NCBI RefSeq assembly: GCF_900114055.1
Contig: NZ_FORR01000010.1
Span: 62,001-126,000 of the forward strand
From: Thermoflavimicrobium dichotomicum
Lineage (GTDB): Bacteria > Bacillota > Bacilli > Thermoactinomycetales > Thermoactinomycetaceae
Direction: 5' to 3'
DNA: 64,000 nt
Shown here: piece after piece, positions 16,549 through 25,615 of the stretch
How the letters are laid out: every line of letters starts with the position of its first letter
How positions within the stretch are numbered: the first letter of the stretch is position 1
Notes under the pieces: model-generated
Seen by the model: the letters and a program-made list of their open reading frames with translations, nothing else
Told to the model about the DNA's origin: nothing
Database searches by the model: none
Position numbers and translations under genes: made by a program

Positions 16549-17723
16549 TTAAGGGACGTATTCAAGTTTGATGGCATCGGCAATTACCAGATTATCTGCC
16601 TTGTCAGATAAGGAGATTTTATTGGTTCCACTATTGAATTCATAGGTACCTAACTGAACCCATTTTCCACCATTGATTGTTTGGTTGACGGTTTTTGTGA
16701 CGACTCCATTTTTGGTGTAGAGGAGATAGGGAGCATTGGTAGCGTTATTGGTACCAGCGGGGTACCATACAGAAACGCGGTAAGAACCACTCACAGGAAG
16801 AGAAAAATTCCATGTATATAAGTCTTGCCCGGTTCCTTTTGAACTGTAATGGTAATTTGCTCCATATCTTTGTGGAGAGATGGTGGAAAGAGTCCAGCTG
16901 CCAGTGATGGAGTTGCCTGTTGCATTGTTATCAACGATGACGGAAGGGGGTTGGAGTTTACTTTTGATGATCGTACGTAAGTTAGGTAAATCGTTTTTGA
17001 TATAGGTTCCTGGGCAATCGGTTGAAGCACGTGGTAACAGTCCATGCCCTGTCAGTGTTGGGAGGGCGGGATCAGTTTTAGGAACATTGGGATCACTGTA
17101 ACTATAATCGCGAACATAGTCTTTTTGGGCAGTGGGGTCAATGTTATTCAGATCGGCAACATAGGTGAGAATATTGATGAGCGAATTTCGCATGGATTCA
17201 GGAAGAGGCTTTTCATCATAATTTCCCATCATGGATACACCAAATGTACCATAGTTAAAGGAATAGGCATGTCCTCCTACAACACCGTTGCTGAGCACCT
17301 CACCATCTTTTCCGTGTCGTCCTTCATAGATGCGTCCATCGCTTCCGATGATCGCATTATAGCCAATGTCTCCCCAGCCACGGGTGACCGTATGATAATA
17401 GTAGATGGAACGAACGCGAGCAGCTGGATTAGGATCGTCATTGGGGGTATCGGTATGATGAACAACCATATGGGTAGGCGCTTTATATTCTCTGGGCCAT
17501 ATTTCTGTGCCATTGGCATCAAAACGTAACGACTCATCTGCTCCCCATTCAGATCGGCTAACAATTCTCCTGAAAAATCAGTTTTTTTGTGGTGGTGAAT
17601 TTCTTCATGGAGAATTTTGACTGCTTTTGGCTTTGCCCAAGATTCCGGAATGATAGGTAAGGTGAGGGAAGCAAAAATAATGCCGACTGAAATTAAAACT
17701 CTCTTCCAAGTAAGTAATTTCAT
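16549..17723 (-). pseudogene. Secreted N-acetylmuramoyl-L-alanine amidase, frameshifted
   Basis: Cell-wall amidase of the PGRP/Amidase_2 type. The first part (17723 to about 17575) encodes a signal peptide, MKLLTWKRVLISVG..PESWA, and a His-rich stretch HEEIHHHKKTDF. The rest is in another frame and reads RRIVSRSEWGADES, then VVHHTDTP, GVSMMGNYD and DCPGTYI: the canonical zinc-amidase motifs. The C-terminus is a golvesin-type beta-sandwich (SYRVSVWYPAGTN..VIADAIKLEYVP). Adding one T to the T5 run (plus-strand A5, 17573-17577) restores one 391-aa frame. It could be a real mutation, a slippery-run sequencing error, or phase variation. Confidence 0.8.
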
Positions 17724-17926
17724 GCTTGTATCACCTATTCTAATTTATAAAATATTATATTTTAAATATATATTATATTATTTTATTTATCAATAATCAT
17801 GCAATGTTAGATGGAAAATTTTTAGAAATAAATGAAACAAACCTCCCGATTGGCAGGATTAACCTTTAACCTTTTTTAAATTGGAACAATTTTTATCTAG
17901 AAAGGTATGGTTTTGGGCAAAAAATG

Positions 17927-17941
17927 GACGAACGTTTCGTC
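17927..17941. promoter_or_regulatory. Palindrome between amidase and PGA hydrolase genes
   Basis: GACGAACGTTTCGTC has 6-bp arms around CGT. It lies in the divergent 343-base gap between two secreted hydrolases, so it may be a shared operator. No regulator is assigned. Confidence 0.35.
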
Positions 17942-17987
17942 AAATGTGGCAAAATAATAAAATAATGTTTCATAGACAGGGAATCAA

Positions 17988-18017
17988 TTGACAAACTTTA
18001 CTAATAAAAGCTAGATT
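17988..18017 (+). promoter_or_regulatory. Promoter of the PGA hydrolase gene
   Basis: TTGACA, 18-base spacer, TAGATT, about 50 bases before the start codon. Confidence 0.55.
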
Positions 18018-18066
18018 AGATCTATCTCACATCCAATTTCATAAAAAACATTTTGGGAGAGATTTC

Positions 18067-19071
18067 ATGAGAATGAAGAGAACTGTTTTAGCGATCGCTG
18101 GGCTTGTCGTCTCTCTATTTTTGTCGAAGCCAACCGTTTTGGCAGCAGAAGATATTTATGCCAATTATGCAGAACTTGCCCAACATCATAAATTAGGGGA
18201 AGATTATACGATTTCGACACAGTCAACCAATGCAGATGTGATGATTCTGGGAATTCACGGTGGTGAGATTGAAATAGGCACTTCTGAAATCGTGAAGGCT
18301 GTGGCCAAAACGGACTTGAGTTATTACCTGTTTGAGTCCAACATCTATTTGGATTCCAATAACGATGGCCGAAATGACCTGCATGTTACCTCCACACACT
18401 TTGATGAGCCCACAGCGATTAAAATGACCGCTCAGAAAAATAAAGTGGTCTCTATTCATGGGGCTGATGGTAAAGACCAGAAGATTGTATATATGGGCGG
18501 GCTTAACACACAGATGAAGGATATTATCAGTAACAAGCTCTCTCAAGCTGGATTTAATGTAGAGCCAGCACCACCGGAACTTGCCGGAACAAATCCTGGC
18601 AATATCTGTAACAAAAACCGGAACCTACATGGAGTTCAACTGGAGATCACCCGAGGGCTTCGTGATGACCTCCGGGAAAATACAGATGAAGGGCGTGCGT
18701 TGCTGGCCAAGTTTGCCGATGCCATCCGGGAAGGGATTGCCGAATCAAGCTCCTATCCAGATGGTAGAACCCATGACTTTAATAGCCACAGTTTTTCTTC
18801 ATACTTCTGGCTAAATGGAGGAAATCCATTTTACCTGACAAGCGGCGATTATCTAGTCGGTGTACAAAGTCCTCTTAATCCTGCTCAGAATGGCAAAGTC
18901 CGTTTTGACATCTATGATCAAAACAACAAACTGGTATTATCCAAAACAGCAGAAGCTGTTGGACATCGAACGTTTAAACATGTTCTATCTTTGCCTACGG
19001 GTTACTATAAAATAAAAGTGGTAAATGTAACTGGAAATCCTTCCTGGATATATGGAGGATTACATTATTAA
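18067..19071 (+). CDS. Secreted poly-gamma-glutamate hydrolase-type zinc enzyme
   Basis: 334-aa secreted enzyme of the PghP / gamma-PGA hydrolase family, which cleaves poly-gamma-glutamate. The signal peptide MRMKRTVLAIAGLVVSLFLS ends near ..VLAAED. The zinc-site segment GIHGGEIEIGTSE lies near residue 60, with further conserved VVSIHGADG and HGVQLEITRGLRDDL. After about residue 250 there is an extra beta-rich domain (GDYLVGVQSPLN to the C-terminus), probably a binding module, since phage PghP lacks it. GGGAGAG precedes ATG 18067. It is divergent from the secreted amidase. Confidence 0.8.
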   Translation: MRMKRTVLAIAGLVVSLFLSKPTVLAAEDIYANYAELAQHHKLGEDYTISTQSTNADVMILGIHGGEIEIGTSEIVKAVAKTDLSYYLFESNIYLDSNNDGRNDLHVTSTHFDEPTAIKMTAQKNKVVSIHGADGKDQKIVYMGGLNTQMKDIISNKLSQAGFNVEPAPPELAGTNPGNICNKNRNLHGVQLEITRGLRDDLRENTDEGRALLAKFADAIREGIAESSSYPDGRTHDFNSHSFSSYFWLNGGNPFYLTSGDYLVGVQSPLNPAQNGKVRFDIYDQNNKLVLSKTAEAVGHRTFKHVLSLPTGYYKIKVVNVTGNPSWIYGGLHY

Positions 19072-19078
19072 TAGAAAA

Positions 19079-19113
19079 AAGGGTTGATGAGCAATACATC
19101 AACCCTTTTTTAA
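19079..19113. terminator. Bidirectional terminator
   Basis: GGGTTGATG / CATCAACCC flanked by A and T runs, serving both the PGA hydrolase gene and the convergent channel gene. Confidence 0.85.
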
Positions 19114-19116
19114 CTG

Positions 19117-19728
19117 CTAGGAAATGGATTTATCCAAATTACGAATCGGTAAACGCCAGTTGTACTGGAGGGAAATCATCCGCAGGATAATAATAATGAT
19201 TCCTAATAGATACAGTTCCCAATCCTGTTGGAACCATTTCAGCCCGATGACAATCCCGATTAAGATTGACCAGAAAGCATATATTTCCTTTTGAAAAACG
19301 ATGGGTTTTCGACCCGCGAGGGTATCGCGAATTACTCCGCCACCAATCCCTGGCAATACAGAAGCGATAATTACCGCAACAATTGGCTGGTGTAATTGAA
19401 CGGCGTATAATGCACCTTGAATCGAAAAGGTGGATAACCCAATGGCATCAAAAAGATTGATCCATTTTCTCCAATACTTCATCCACTTGGAAGGAATGAC
19501 AGCAATCAGTGTAATCGCAAGTAGAGCCGTATAAATCAATAACTCCTGTTGCCAGAGAGTGGTTACGGGAATACCGATGAGTATATTGCGAATGACCCCT
19601 CCACCAAAAGCCGTAACCAATCCCAGTACATACATGCCAAAAATATCGTATTTCTCTTCCATTGCTACCATTGCACCACTAACCGCAAAGGCAATCGTTC
19701 CGATGACATTGAGTACATCCCAAATCAT
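19117..19728 (-). CDS. TRIC-type cation channel family protein (UPF0126, YicG-like)
   Basis: 203-aa membrane protein with two repeated UPF0126 units, each marked by the glycine-rich turn GGGVIRNILIG (near 42) and GGGVIRDTLAG (near 128). About seven hydrophobic helices. Prokaryotic members are trimeric monovalent-cation channels. The gene is single, convergent with the PGA hydrolase gene and sharing its terminator. The C-terminal tail (PIRNLDKSIS) is short and polar. Confidence 0.85.
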   Translation of the reverse strand: MIWDVLNVIGTIAFAVSGAMVAMEEKYDIFGMYVLGLVTAFGGGVIRNILIGIPVTTLWQQELLIYTALLAITLIAVIPSKWMKYWRKWINLFDAIGLSTFSIQGALYAVQLHQPIVAVIIASVLPGIGGGVIRDTLAGRKPIVFQKEIYAFWSILIGIVIGLKWFQQDWELYLLGIIIIILRMISLQYNWRLPIRNLDKSIS

Positions 19729-19857
19729 TCTTTCTCACTTCCATCCATCTCTTCCTTGATGCCTAGCTCATTATATTACGCAAAAGATGGAAAGTGAACA
19801 GGAAAATATAATGATATATTCAGGATCATTAAGAATACAATTTTGGTATTAAAAGGA

Positions 19858-19898
19858 AAAAGAGCGCCATTTTTATTTAAGACTTGGCGCTCTGGTTT
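19858..19898 (-). terminator. Terminator of the ytqA-ytqB operon
   Basis: On the minus strand: AGAGCGCCA / TGGCGCTCT followed by TTTTCCTTTT. Confidence 0.7.
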
Positions 19899-19930
19899 AA
19901 GGCTAATTTTAAAATCGTTACGATCTTTGA

Positions 19931-20518
19931 TTATCTTTTTTCCACAACTACCAAAGAAGGGGCATGATGCCGATTCAAGATCTGCTGCCACATCACTTGA
20001 AAGGATTTGGCCGGCAAGGAAGAAGCCCATTTGACAACGGCATCGGCTTCTTCCTGTCCACCCGGATGGCCTGTGTAAAGTGCCAGTGTGATGACTCCAC
20101 CTGGCGCCAACCACTCGCTCAATTTGTCTAGAGCAGTGATGGTTGTGTCCGGTCGAGTGATAATGGAGGGGTTTCCGTGTGGCAGATAACCCAGATTAAA
20201 CATCACAGCTTCGAGTTTTCCACAGAGATCAGCTGGGATGACTTCATCAAATCGCTCATGTCCGAGTAAATGGAGTTCGACAACATCGAGCAAGTTGGCT
20301 TGTTCCAAACGTTTGGTCGTAGTCGAGATGGCTTCGGGTTGGATATCGAAGCCATACACTTTTCCTTGTGGGTGAACGATCTCGGCTAAAAACAGAGTGT
20401 CATGCCCATTTCCGATGGTCGCATCCATTACCACAACCGGATCATGGGCGGGATCAACTTGTTTGAGATGGGAAGTGATATAGTGACGAGCGCTGGCCAA
20501 GGTTGAAGGAATTAACAT
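19931..20518 (-). CDS. mnmM: tRNA mnm5s2U-type methyltransferase, YtqB/MnmM family
   Basis: 195-aa class I SAM methyltransferase. SAM motif VVVMDATIGNGHDTLFLA near residue 30; catalytic-region MFNLGYLPHG near 108, as in YtqB. YtqB has been described as MnmM, which methylates 5-aminomethyl-2-thiouridine at tRNA position 34. The start is ATG 20518, 4 bases after the stop of the upstream radical-SAM gene, so the two are translationally coupled, as in Bacillus. Confidence 0.82.
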   Translation of the reverse strand: MLIPSTLASARHYITSHLKQVDPAHDPVVVMDATIGNGHDTLFLAEIVHPQGKVYGFDIQPEAISTTTKRLEQANLLDVVELHLLGHERFDEVIPADLCGKLEAVMFNLGYLPHGNPSIITRPDTTITALDKLSEWLAPGGVITLALYTGHPGGQEEADAVVKWASSLPAKSFQVMWQQILNRHHAPSLVVVEKR

Positions 20519-20522
20519 CGCC

Positions 20523-21503
20523 TTATTTGGCTAACGAAAGTGGCTTGCGTGCTTTGGCTTTTTTTCCTTGCCAAGTATTGCGGCGCTGAAGCTCGTCATC
20601 GATCGCATTGAGCACTTCCCATTTTTTGCGGCTCCACATCGGACCGATCAAAAGATCTGGAGGTCCGTCTCCTGTAATTCGGTGAATAACGACATCAGGT
20701 GGTAGAAGCTCAAGGGAGTCAACCACCAACCGGACATAGGTTTCTTTATCCAGGAACTTGACCAATCCTTCTTCGTATTGCTTCACCATGGGGGTATTTT
20801 TGAGCAGGTGGAGCAAGTGGATTTTGATTCCCTGAATATCCATATTGGCACAAGCTTCAACCGTTTGAAGCATCATTTCTTCCGTTTCACCCGGCAAGCC
20901 GTGAATGATGTGGGCACAAGTTCGGATGCCGTGCTTGCGCAGTTTTTCGACTCCTTCCACGAAGCAGGCAAAATCATGGCCACGATTAATCAATTCTGCT
21001 GTTTGGTCATGCATGGTTTGCAGTCCCAACTCTACCCACAGATAGGTACGCTGGTTCAGCTCGGCCAAGTATTCGACCACATCATCAGGCAGACAGTCAG
21101 GGCGGGTGGCGATCGAGAGTCCCACGACCCCTTCTTGTTCCAGGATCACTTCGTACATTTCACGAAGCTCCTCGACGGGAGCATAGGTATTGCTAAAGGC
21201 TTGGAAGTAGCCAATATATTTGGCTTCTGGCCATTTTTGGTGCATCCTATCTTTCACATCATTGAACTGTTTCACCAAGTCATCCCTGCGATTTCCCGCA
21301 AAGTCTCCAGATCCCCGCGCACTACAGAAAGTACAGCCACCGATGGCCACTTTTCCATCACGGTTGGGACAGGTGAATCCGCCATCCAGCGAAACTTTAA
21401 ATATCTTTTGGCCAAAAAGCTGGCGTAAATGATAGTTCCATGTATGATAACGTTTATCTCCCCATAGACGAGGAGTTTCATTTATAGAGAGATTCTCTTT
21501 CAT
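20523..21503 (-). CDS. ytqA: Radical SAM protein YtqA (TIGR01212 type; MnmL)
   Basis: About 326 aa. Iron-sulfur/SAM motif in FTCPNRDGKVAIGGCTFC near residue 45 (C, then CxxC), followed by a TIM-barrel-like body with HIIHGLPGETEEMM and IHLLHLLKNTPM. Recent work on B. subtilis assigns YtqA (MnmL) with YtqB (MnmM) to the wobble-uridine mnm5s2U pathway; I recall this without being able to check it. Start ATG 21503 (MKENLS) has AAAGGA eight bases upstream; earlier ATGs at 21512/21509 lack spacing. First gene of the two-gene operon. Confidence 0.83.
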   Translation of the reverse strand: MKENLSINETPRLWGDKRYHTWNYHLRQLFGQKIFKVSLDGGFTCPNRDGKVAIGGCTFCSARGSGDFAGNRRDDLVKQFNDVKDRMHQKWPEAKYIGYFQAFSNTYAPVEELREMYEVILEQEGVVGLSIATRPDCLPDDVVEYLAELNQRTYLWVELGLQTMHDQTAELINRGHDFACFVEGVEKLRKHGIRTCAHIIHGLPGETEEMMLQTVEACANMDIQGIKIHLLHLLKNTPMVKQYEEGLVKFLDKETYVRLVVDSLELLPPDVVIHRITGDGPPDLLIGPMWSRKKWEVLNAIDDELQRRNTWQGKKAKARKPLSLAK

Positions 21504-21730
21504 GATCATCATCCTTTAGTTATCAAGCTTTTCTTATTATACATGATTTAATCAGAATGCAACCTGCCTACTCGTGATTTCAATCCAGTTGATGTTTGGC
21601 AGTACGCTTATCTATAACATTTTGACAGATTTATCTATTTATTTGAGAAGATTAATGCAATAAGGTCTTTAAATAAAAATTGCATTATGCTAATATATGT
21701 AAATATCTCAATCTAAAAGGAGAAGAAGAT

Positions 21731-22594
21731 ATGAAACGTGTACTTTATTTGGGCTTATTGGCATTATTGACTTTTTCAGTTATAACGGGCTGTTCTTCTA
21801 TATCTATGGAAGAAAAACAACAGGATACACCTAAACAAACGCAAGCCGAAGCTTCAGTGAAGAAAGAATTGTCTCCGATGGAAGTATTGATGAAATCGAA
21901 TGAAGCGATGAATAAATTGAAAGGCTTAGCCTATGACATCGATGCGGAAAATACTTTAAATACTGGCGATATCAAAATGAATGTAAAAATGAACATGAGT
22001 GTAAAAGAAAAGCAAGAGCCATTTATGATGCATGGAAAAGGGAACGTAACTGTTTTGGGCATGGAAATGCCCATGGAATTCTATGAAACAGAGAAGTATT
22101 CTTACTTTAAAATGGGAAAAGAAAAATGGCAGAAAGAGCCAGTTGATCATTCTCAGGTAGAAAAACCTGATGATTCGTTGAAGGAAATCGAAGCATTTAT
22201 GAAGGCCGCCAGTGATCCAAAGGCAACAAAAATGACGAAAAATAATGGGGTTTATTTGTTAAGCCTGGATTTACAGAAAGATCAGCCACTGAAAGGCGAA
22301 CTGCTGAACATCATTGAAGATGATCTGAAAGATTTATTGGAAGATGAGGGGACAGATCAATCAGGTAAGACGCCTGATATGAAAGAGTTAGAAAATAAAA
22401 TGAAACTGGATAAACTAAAATTGAAAGTTGAAGTTGATGAAAAAACATTTGAGCTAAAAAAACTGTATCTTAATTATGGTATCAAGGTTTCAGAAGGAAA
22501 AAGGAATTTAAAAATGGGAATGAAGATCTCCATGGATATTAAAGGGCATTTTGAGGGAGATATCAAATTGCCTGCTGAACTTAAGAATAAGTAA
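21731..22594 (+). CDS. Lipoprotein of the DUF6612/LppX-like type (paralogue A)
   Basis: 287-aa lipoprotein. Signal MKRVLYLGLLALLTF with lipobox ending ITGC. The mature part has alternating beta segments (DIKMNVKMNMSVKEKQ, PMEFYETEKYSYFKMGKEKW) like LppX/LolA-type half-barrels that hold hydrophobic ligands; this is family-level inference. It ends with KGHFEGDIKLP, matching paralogue B (25616) at KGPFEGKIEIP. ATG 21731 follows AAAAGGAGAAG. It lies upstream of a VWA lipoprotein. Its terminator has been disrupted by an R1 element. Confidence 0.78.
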   Translation: MKRVLYLGLLALLTFSVITGCSSISMEEKQQDTPKQTQAEASVKKELSPMEVLMKSNEAMNKLKGLAYDIDAENTLNTGDIKMNVKMNMSVKEKQEPFMMHGKGNVTVLGMEMPMEFYETEKYSYFKMGKEKWQKEPVDHSQVEKPDDSLKEIEAFMKAASDPKATKMTKNNGVYLLSLDLQKDQPLKGELLNIIEDDLKDLLEDEGTDQSGKTPDMKELENKMKLDKLKLKVEVDEKTFELKKLYLNYGIKVSEGKRNLKMGMKISMDIKGHFEGDIKLPAELKNK

Positions 22595-22598
22595 ACAT

Positions 22599-22616
22599 AC
22601 CGGCTGTATTTTCGGT
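22599..22616 (+). terminator. Left terminator-stem copy flanking R1a
   Basis: ACCGGCTGTATTTTCGGT, a hairpin with no T run, matches the true terminator stem at 22738-22755 except one base. R1a lies between them. Confidence 0.55.
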
Positions 22617-22622
22617 GAGGCA

Positions 22623-22731
22623 GTTGACAAACCCGGTTTTCCTTTTCCAGTTAAACGACTTCTTGCTCGTATTTATAGAGCGGGAGTGAAACGAAAAAGG
22701 AAAACCGGCATATAACGGAAACTTTGTTAAC
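22623..22731 (+). repeat. Palindromic MITE-like repeat R1, copy a
   Basis: Ends GTTGACAAA...TTTGTTAAC (imperfect inverted ends). Inner arms CCGGTTTTCCTTTTCC and GAAAAAGGAAAACCGG. Middle contains GAGCGGGAGTGAAAC. About 109 bp; non-coding. It sits inside a duplicated terminator. Confidence 0.8.
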
Positions 22732-22737
22732 AAGCTG

Positions 22738-22762
22738 ACCGGCTGTATTTCCGGTTTTTTTA
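22738..22762 (+). terminator. Right terminator copy flanking R1a
   Basis: ACCGGCTGTATTTCCGGT followed by TTTTTT; functional terminator for the lipoprotein gene. Confidence 0.7.
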
Positions 22763-22874
22763 TACCCCTAATTTTCACTAATTTTTTACAAAGAAAGCTA
22801 ATCCTAGTGTTTAAATATGATATATATATAAATGATAGAAGAATAGGAATTTTATTTTAAGGAGGATATGTTTT

Positions 22875-24218
22875 TTGAGAAGAATAGTAGCGAGTTTATC
22901 CATTCTTTTTCTTATATTTGGTGCGGGATGCGGATTGAAAGAAAGTCAGCCAGCACAGAAATCTGCTTCCGCACAGACAGCTCCAACAACCCAACCGAAA
23001 AAAGAGCAGACACCACTCAAACGTGAACCGAATGAAGTAGAAAAAATTCTGCTTCGTTCACCTGGGAAATATAGTGGGAAAAACTATAATGAGTCAAAAG
23101 TGAAAGCAGAACTGGATCGGCTACCTAACCATTTGACAGCTGAGCAATATATGGATGAGTTTTTAAAATTAGTGGCTGAAGATTTCCGACCTTATGTGAC
23201 GACTTTTATTAATTTTGATCCATCTGTCAAAGTGAATAATGCCACTCCAAACGAAAATATTACGTTACCCGCCGGGAAAAAAGTACACTTTTCATTGTTA
23301 TTGGATGCCAGTGGAAGCATGAAGGAAAAGATTGGATCGGAAACCAAGATGGAGGCTGCGAAACGGGCACTGCAGCAGTTTGCCTCAAAATTGCCTAAAA
23401 ATGCTTCGATTTCATTGCGCATATATGGACATAAAGGCAGTAATCGTCCGCAGGATAAGGCAGCGTCCTGTGCCAGTACCGAAGAAGTATATAAGGGAAC
23501 CGGTTATGATGAGCAGCGTTTTCAGGCAGCACTTGATCGGATCCGGCCAGTGGGGTGGACGCCCATTGCCAATGCGCTGGAAAAGGTGAAACAGGATATC
23601 CCGAATGATGCGACAGAAACGGTTGTATATGTGGTAAGTGATGGAATAGAGACGTGTGGTGGAAATCCTGCTCAGGTAGCCAAAGAGTTGAGTCAGTCCA
23701 ATATCAAGACAGTTGTCAATATCATCGGTTTCAAGATTGATGATCAGGGACAAAAGATGCTGAAAGAAGTGGCAGAAGCGGGAAACGGAGAGTTTACGGA
23801 TGTGCAGGATGAGCAGTCATTAAACAAATACTTGGAAAGCGAATATAGCCGTTTGATGGATGAATGGGAAAAATGGCAACAAAAGGGATTGAAGGACGCC
23901 GATCGCATTCAGAGAGAAAAACTGGATTTGGCTGAAGATACACAAAGTGCGATGATTGAATTAAATGAAACAGAGCACAAACATTTAACATTTGCCCGGG
24001 AATACTTGGAGAAGAAGTTTGGATATAATCATCCGGTCAGTAAAACGTTCAGCCTGATTTCTGAACGAGATAAGATGATTTTCAATTATGCTTACAATAC
24101 GGGAAATCAGCTTTGGAGCCAGGCATATCACAACGGAAACGCTGAATGGAGTAAGATCTATGAACAGGGAAATAAAAAATGGAGTGAAAATTACCAAAAG
24201 AAAATTCAAACGGATTAG
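22875..24218 (+). CDS. VWA-domain lipoprotein with C-terminal 11-residue repeats
   Basis: 447-aa surface lipoprotein. TTG 22875, with AAGGAGG nine bases upstream, gives a signal peptide and a lipobox near FGAGC. Residues about 135-310 are a von Willebrand A domain with intact MIDAS DASGSM (144-149), a central WTPIANAL and SDGIETCGG, resembling Bacillus YwmC/YwmD. A helical linker follows. The C-terminus (407-439) has three back-to-back 11-residue repeats of form YxxGNxxWSxx (YNTGNQLWSQA, YHNGNAEWSKI, YEQGNKKWSEN). Two paralogous lipoproteins flank it. The role is unknown; envelope adhesion or signalling is inference. Confidence 0.82.
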   Translation: MRRIVASLSILFLIFGAGCGLKESQPAQKSASAQTAPTTQPKKEQTPLKREPNEVEKILLRSPGKYSGKNYNESKVKAELDRLPNHLTAEQYMDEFLKLVAEDFRPYVTTFINFDPSVKVNNATPNENITLPAGKKVHFSLLLDASGSMKEKIGSETKMEAAKRALQQFASKLPKNASISLRIYGHKGSNRPQDKAASCASTEEVYKGTGYDEQRFQAALDRIRPVGWTPIANALEKVKQDIPNDATETVVYVVSDGIETCGGNPAQVAKELSQSNIKTVVNIIGFKIDDQGQKMLKEVAEAGNGEFTDVQDEQSLNKYLESEYSRLMDEWEKWQQKGLKDADRIQREKLDLAEDTQSAMIELNETEHKHLTFAREYLEKKFGYNHPVSKTFSLISERDKMIFNYAYNTGNQLWSQAYHNGNAEWSKIYEQGNKKWSENYQKKIQTD

Positions 24219-24270
24219 CTCAATGACATAGTCTGTTTTCCACAAAGCGGAAGCCTCAGAAATGAAAAAA

Positions 24271-24309
24271 TGACTTGAGACGCCACTTAGGCAACTCAAG
24301 TCATTTCTT
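24271..24309 (+). terminator. Terminator after the VWA lipoprotein
   Basis: TGACTTGAG / CTCAAGTCA perfect stem followed by TTTCTTG. Confidence 0.75.
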
Positions 24310-24357
24310 GTTTATCAGCTTACTTGTGAAAAAACGGAACAACCCTAAATTAACAGA

Positions 24358-25356
24358 TTAATATGGATCTGCCGTAACACCGATCACCGCACCGCGGACA
24401 TACTTTTGGCCTTTCAGCTTTTGTAACTGCGCCGGAGTTCCGACGACCACTGCACCAATGATTCGGATATCGTTCTTCTCCACCCTGGATTTACCATGAC
24501 TGAGAATATGATATATTCGTTCCGCTTCTTTCTGATATGGAGTATACCCATCTTTAAAATTTCTGTTGTCCTCTAAGGCACGGATAAAGTCGTTTTCATC
24601 CTGCTTTCTTCCATCTCTCTCCTGTGCATCAAACCCGTAAACTGCTATGTTCAAGTCAGAAGGCGCATCTTTTTTTACATGCAATTCCTTTTTCTCATAT
24701 GTGTCCACCCAGAGCCAGGACAGCTCCACATCAGATGGGAGCATCTGTCTCACTTCTTCCAGAGAGTAATCACGATCAAAGGAGAGGGACATTTCCACAT
24801 ATTTATGGGGATCGATATTACTGGCTAGCGGCAATTCGTTTTTTAGCTTTGTATAATGAATTTGTGGATGATAAAACTCTATCTGTTTTTTTAAGGACTG
24901 GTAATGGTACAGGTTTACCTCTTTGGTATGGGGATTCATGGTTGAAATGGAAGAATACTCTTGATAGTACTTACTTGGATCTCCAAACAAATCTGTATCC
25001 AACCGCCTGTTTTCCCAGGCAACTGGCACCCCTTTTAATAACTTATAGGTTTGCATTTCTACATATCCATCAGCTATTCCCGTAAAACCAAAACTCGTTC
25101 CAACATGAACATTGGGGCCACTGATTTTTTCGAATAACTCAGCACTATTTAGAGCATCCAAATTTTTTTCAGCAATGATCTGATCATTAGCGATATATAC
25201 ACCTAAAAACACCGCCACTGCTGCCAACAGCGAAACAAAAATCGTCTTAAACAAACTTCTTTGTCTCGCTTTACGAACCGCCTTCTCTAGTTTGTCGTCA
25301 AAAGCGAGCTCCTCTTCCAACACTTGATCTGGCATATGGTTCTTATTTTCAGCCAT
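24358..25356 (-). CDS. Orphan anti-sigma-factor-like membrane protein (sigma-regulator N/C domains)
   Basis: 332-aa protein with a cytoplasmic acidic/basic N-terminus (about 1-37), one transmembrane helix (LFKTIFVSLLAAVAVFLGVY, about 36-55) and a large extracytoplasmic region, matching the sigma-factor-regulator N- and C-terminal families (ECF anti-sigma partners). AAAAGG precedes ATG 25356. No ECF sigma-factor gene lies beside it, which is unusual because the pair is normally co-transcribed. The C-terminal domain (IRIIGAVVVGTPAQLQKLKG) is typical. It may sense the envelope and act on a distant sigma factor; it could also be a relic. Confidence 0.72.
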   Translation of the reverse strand: MAENKNHMPDQVLEEELAFDDKLEKAVRKARQRSLFKTIFVSLLAAVAVFLGVYIANDQIIAEKNLDALNSAELFEKISGPNVHVGTSFGFTGIADGYVEMQTYKLLKGVPVAWENRRLDTDLFGDPSKYYQEYSSISTMNPHTKEVNLYHYQSLKKQIEFYHPQIHYTKLKNELPLASNIDPHKYVEMSLSFDRDYSLEEVRQMLPSDVELSWLWVDTYEKKELHVKKDAPSDLNIAVYGFDAQERDGRKQDENDFIRALEDNRNFKDGYTPYQKEAERIYHILSHGKSRVEKNDIRIIGAVVVGTPAQLQKLKGQKYVRGAVIGVTADPY

Positions 25357-25451
25357 CTAGTTAACCTTTTGAGTCAGACGCATTTTTGTTTGTGTGATTC
25401 TAAAAGTCAATGAACAAAAATATAGACAGAATTGTAATTATCTGGTATAGT

Positions 25452-25480
25452 TTGATAAAAATAAGATAGATTTCTAAAAT
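25452..25480 (+). promoter_or_regulatory. Promoter of lipoprotein B
   Basis: TTGATA, 17-base spacer, TAAAAT, upstream of the gene at 25616. Confidence 0.5.
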
Positions 25481-25615
25481 TATGTCAGATTGTGTCGAAC
25501 CTATAGGATTGAAAAATTTTAGTAAAGCAGAAACCCGATACATCCTTGGGTTCGGCACACTCAACCTTTTTATTTTTAGCTCCCCTACATATTAATGAGA
25601 TGAAGAGGTGGAACG

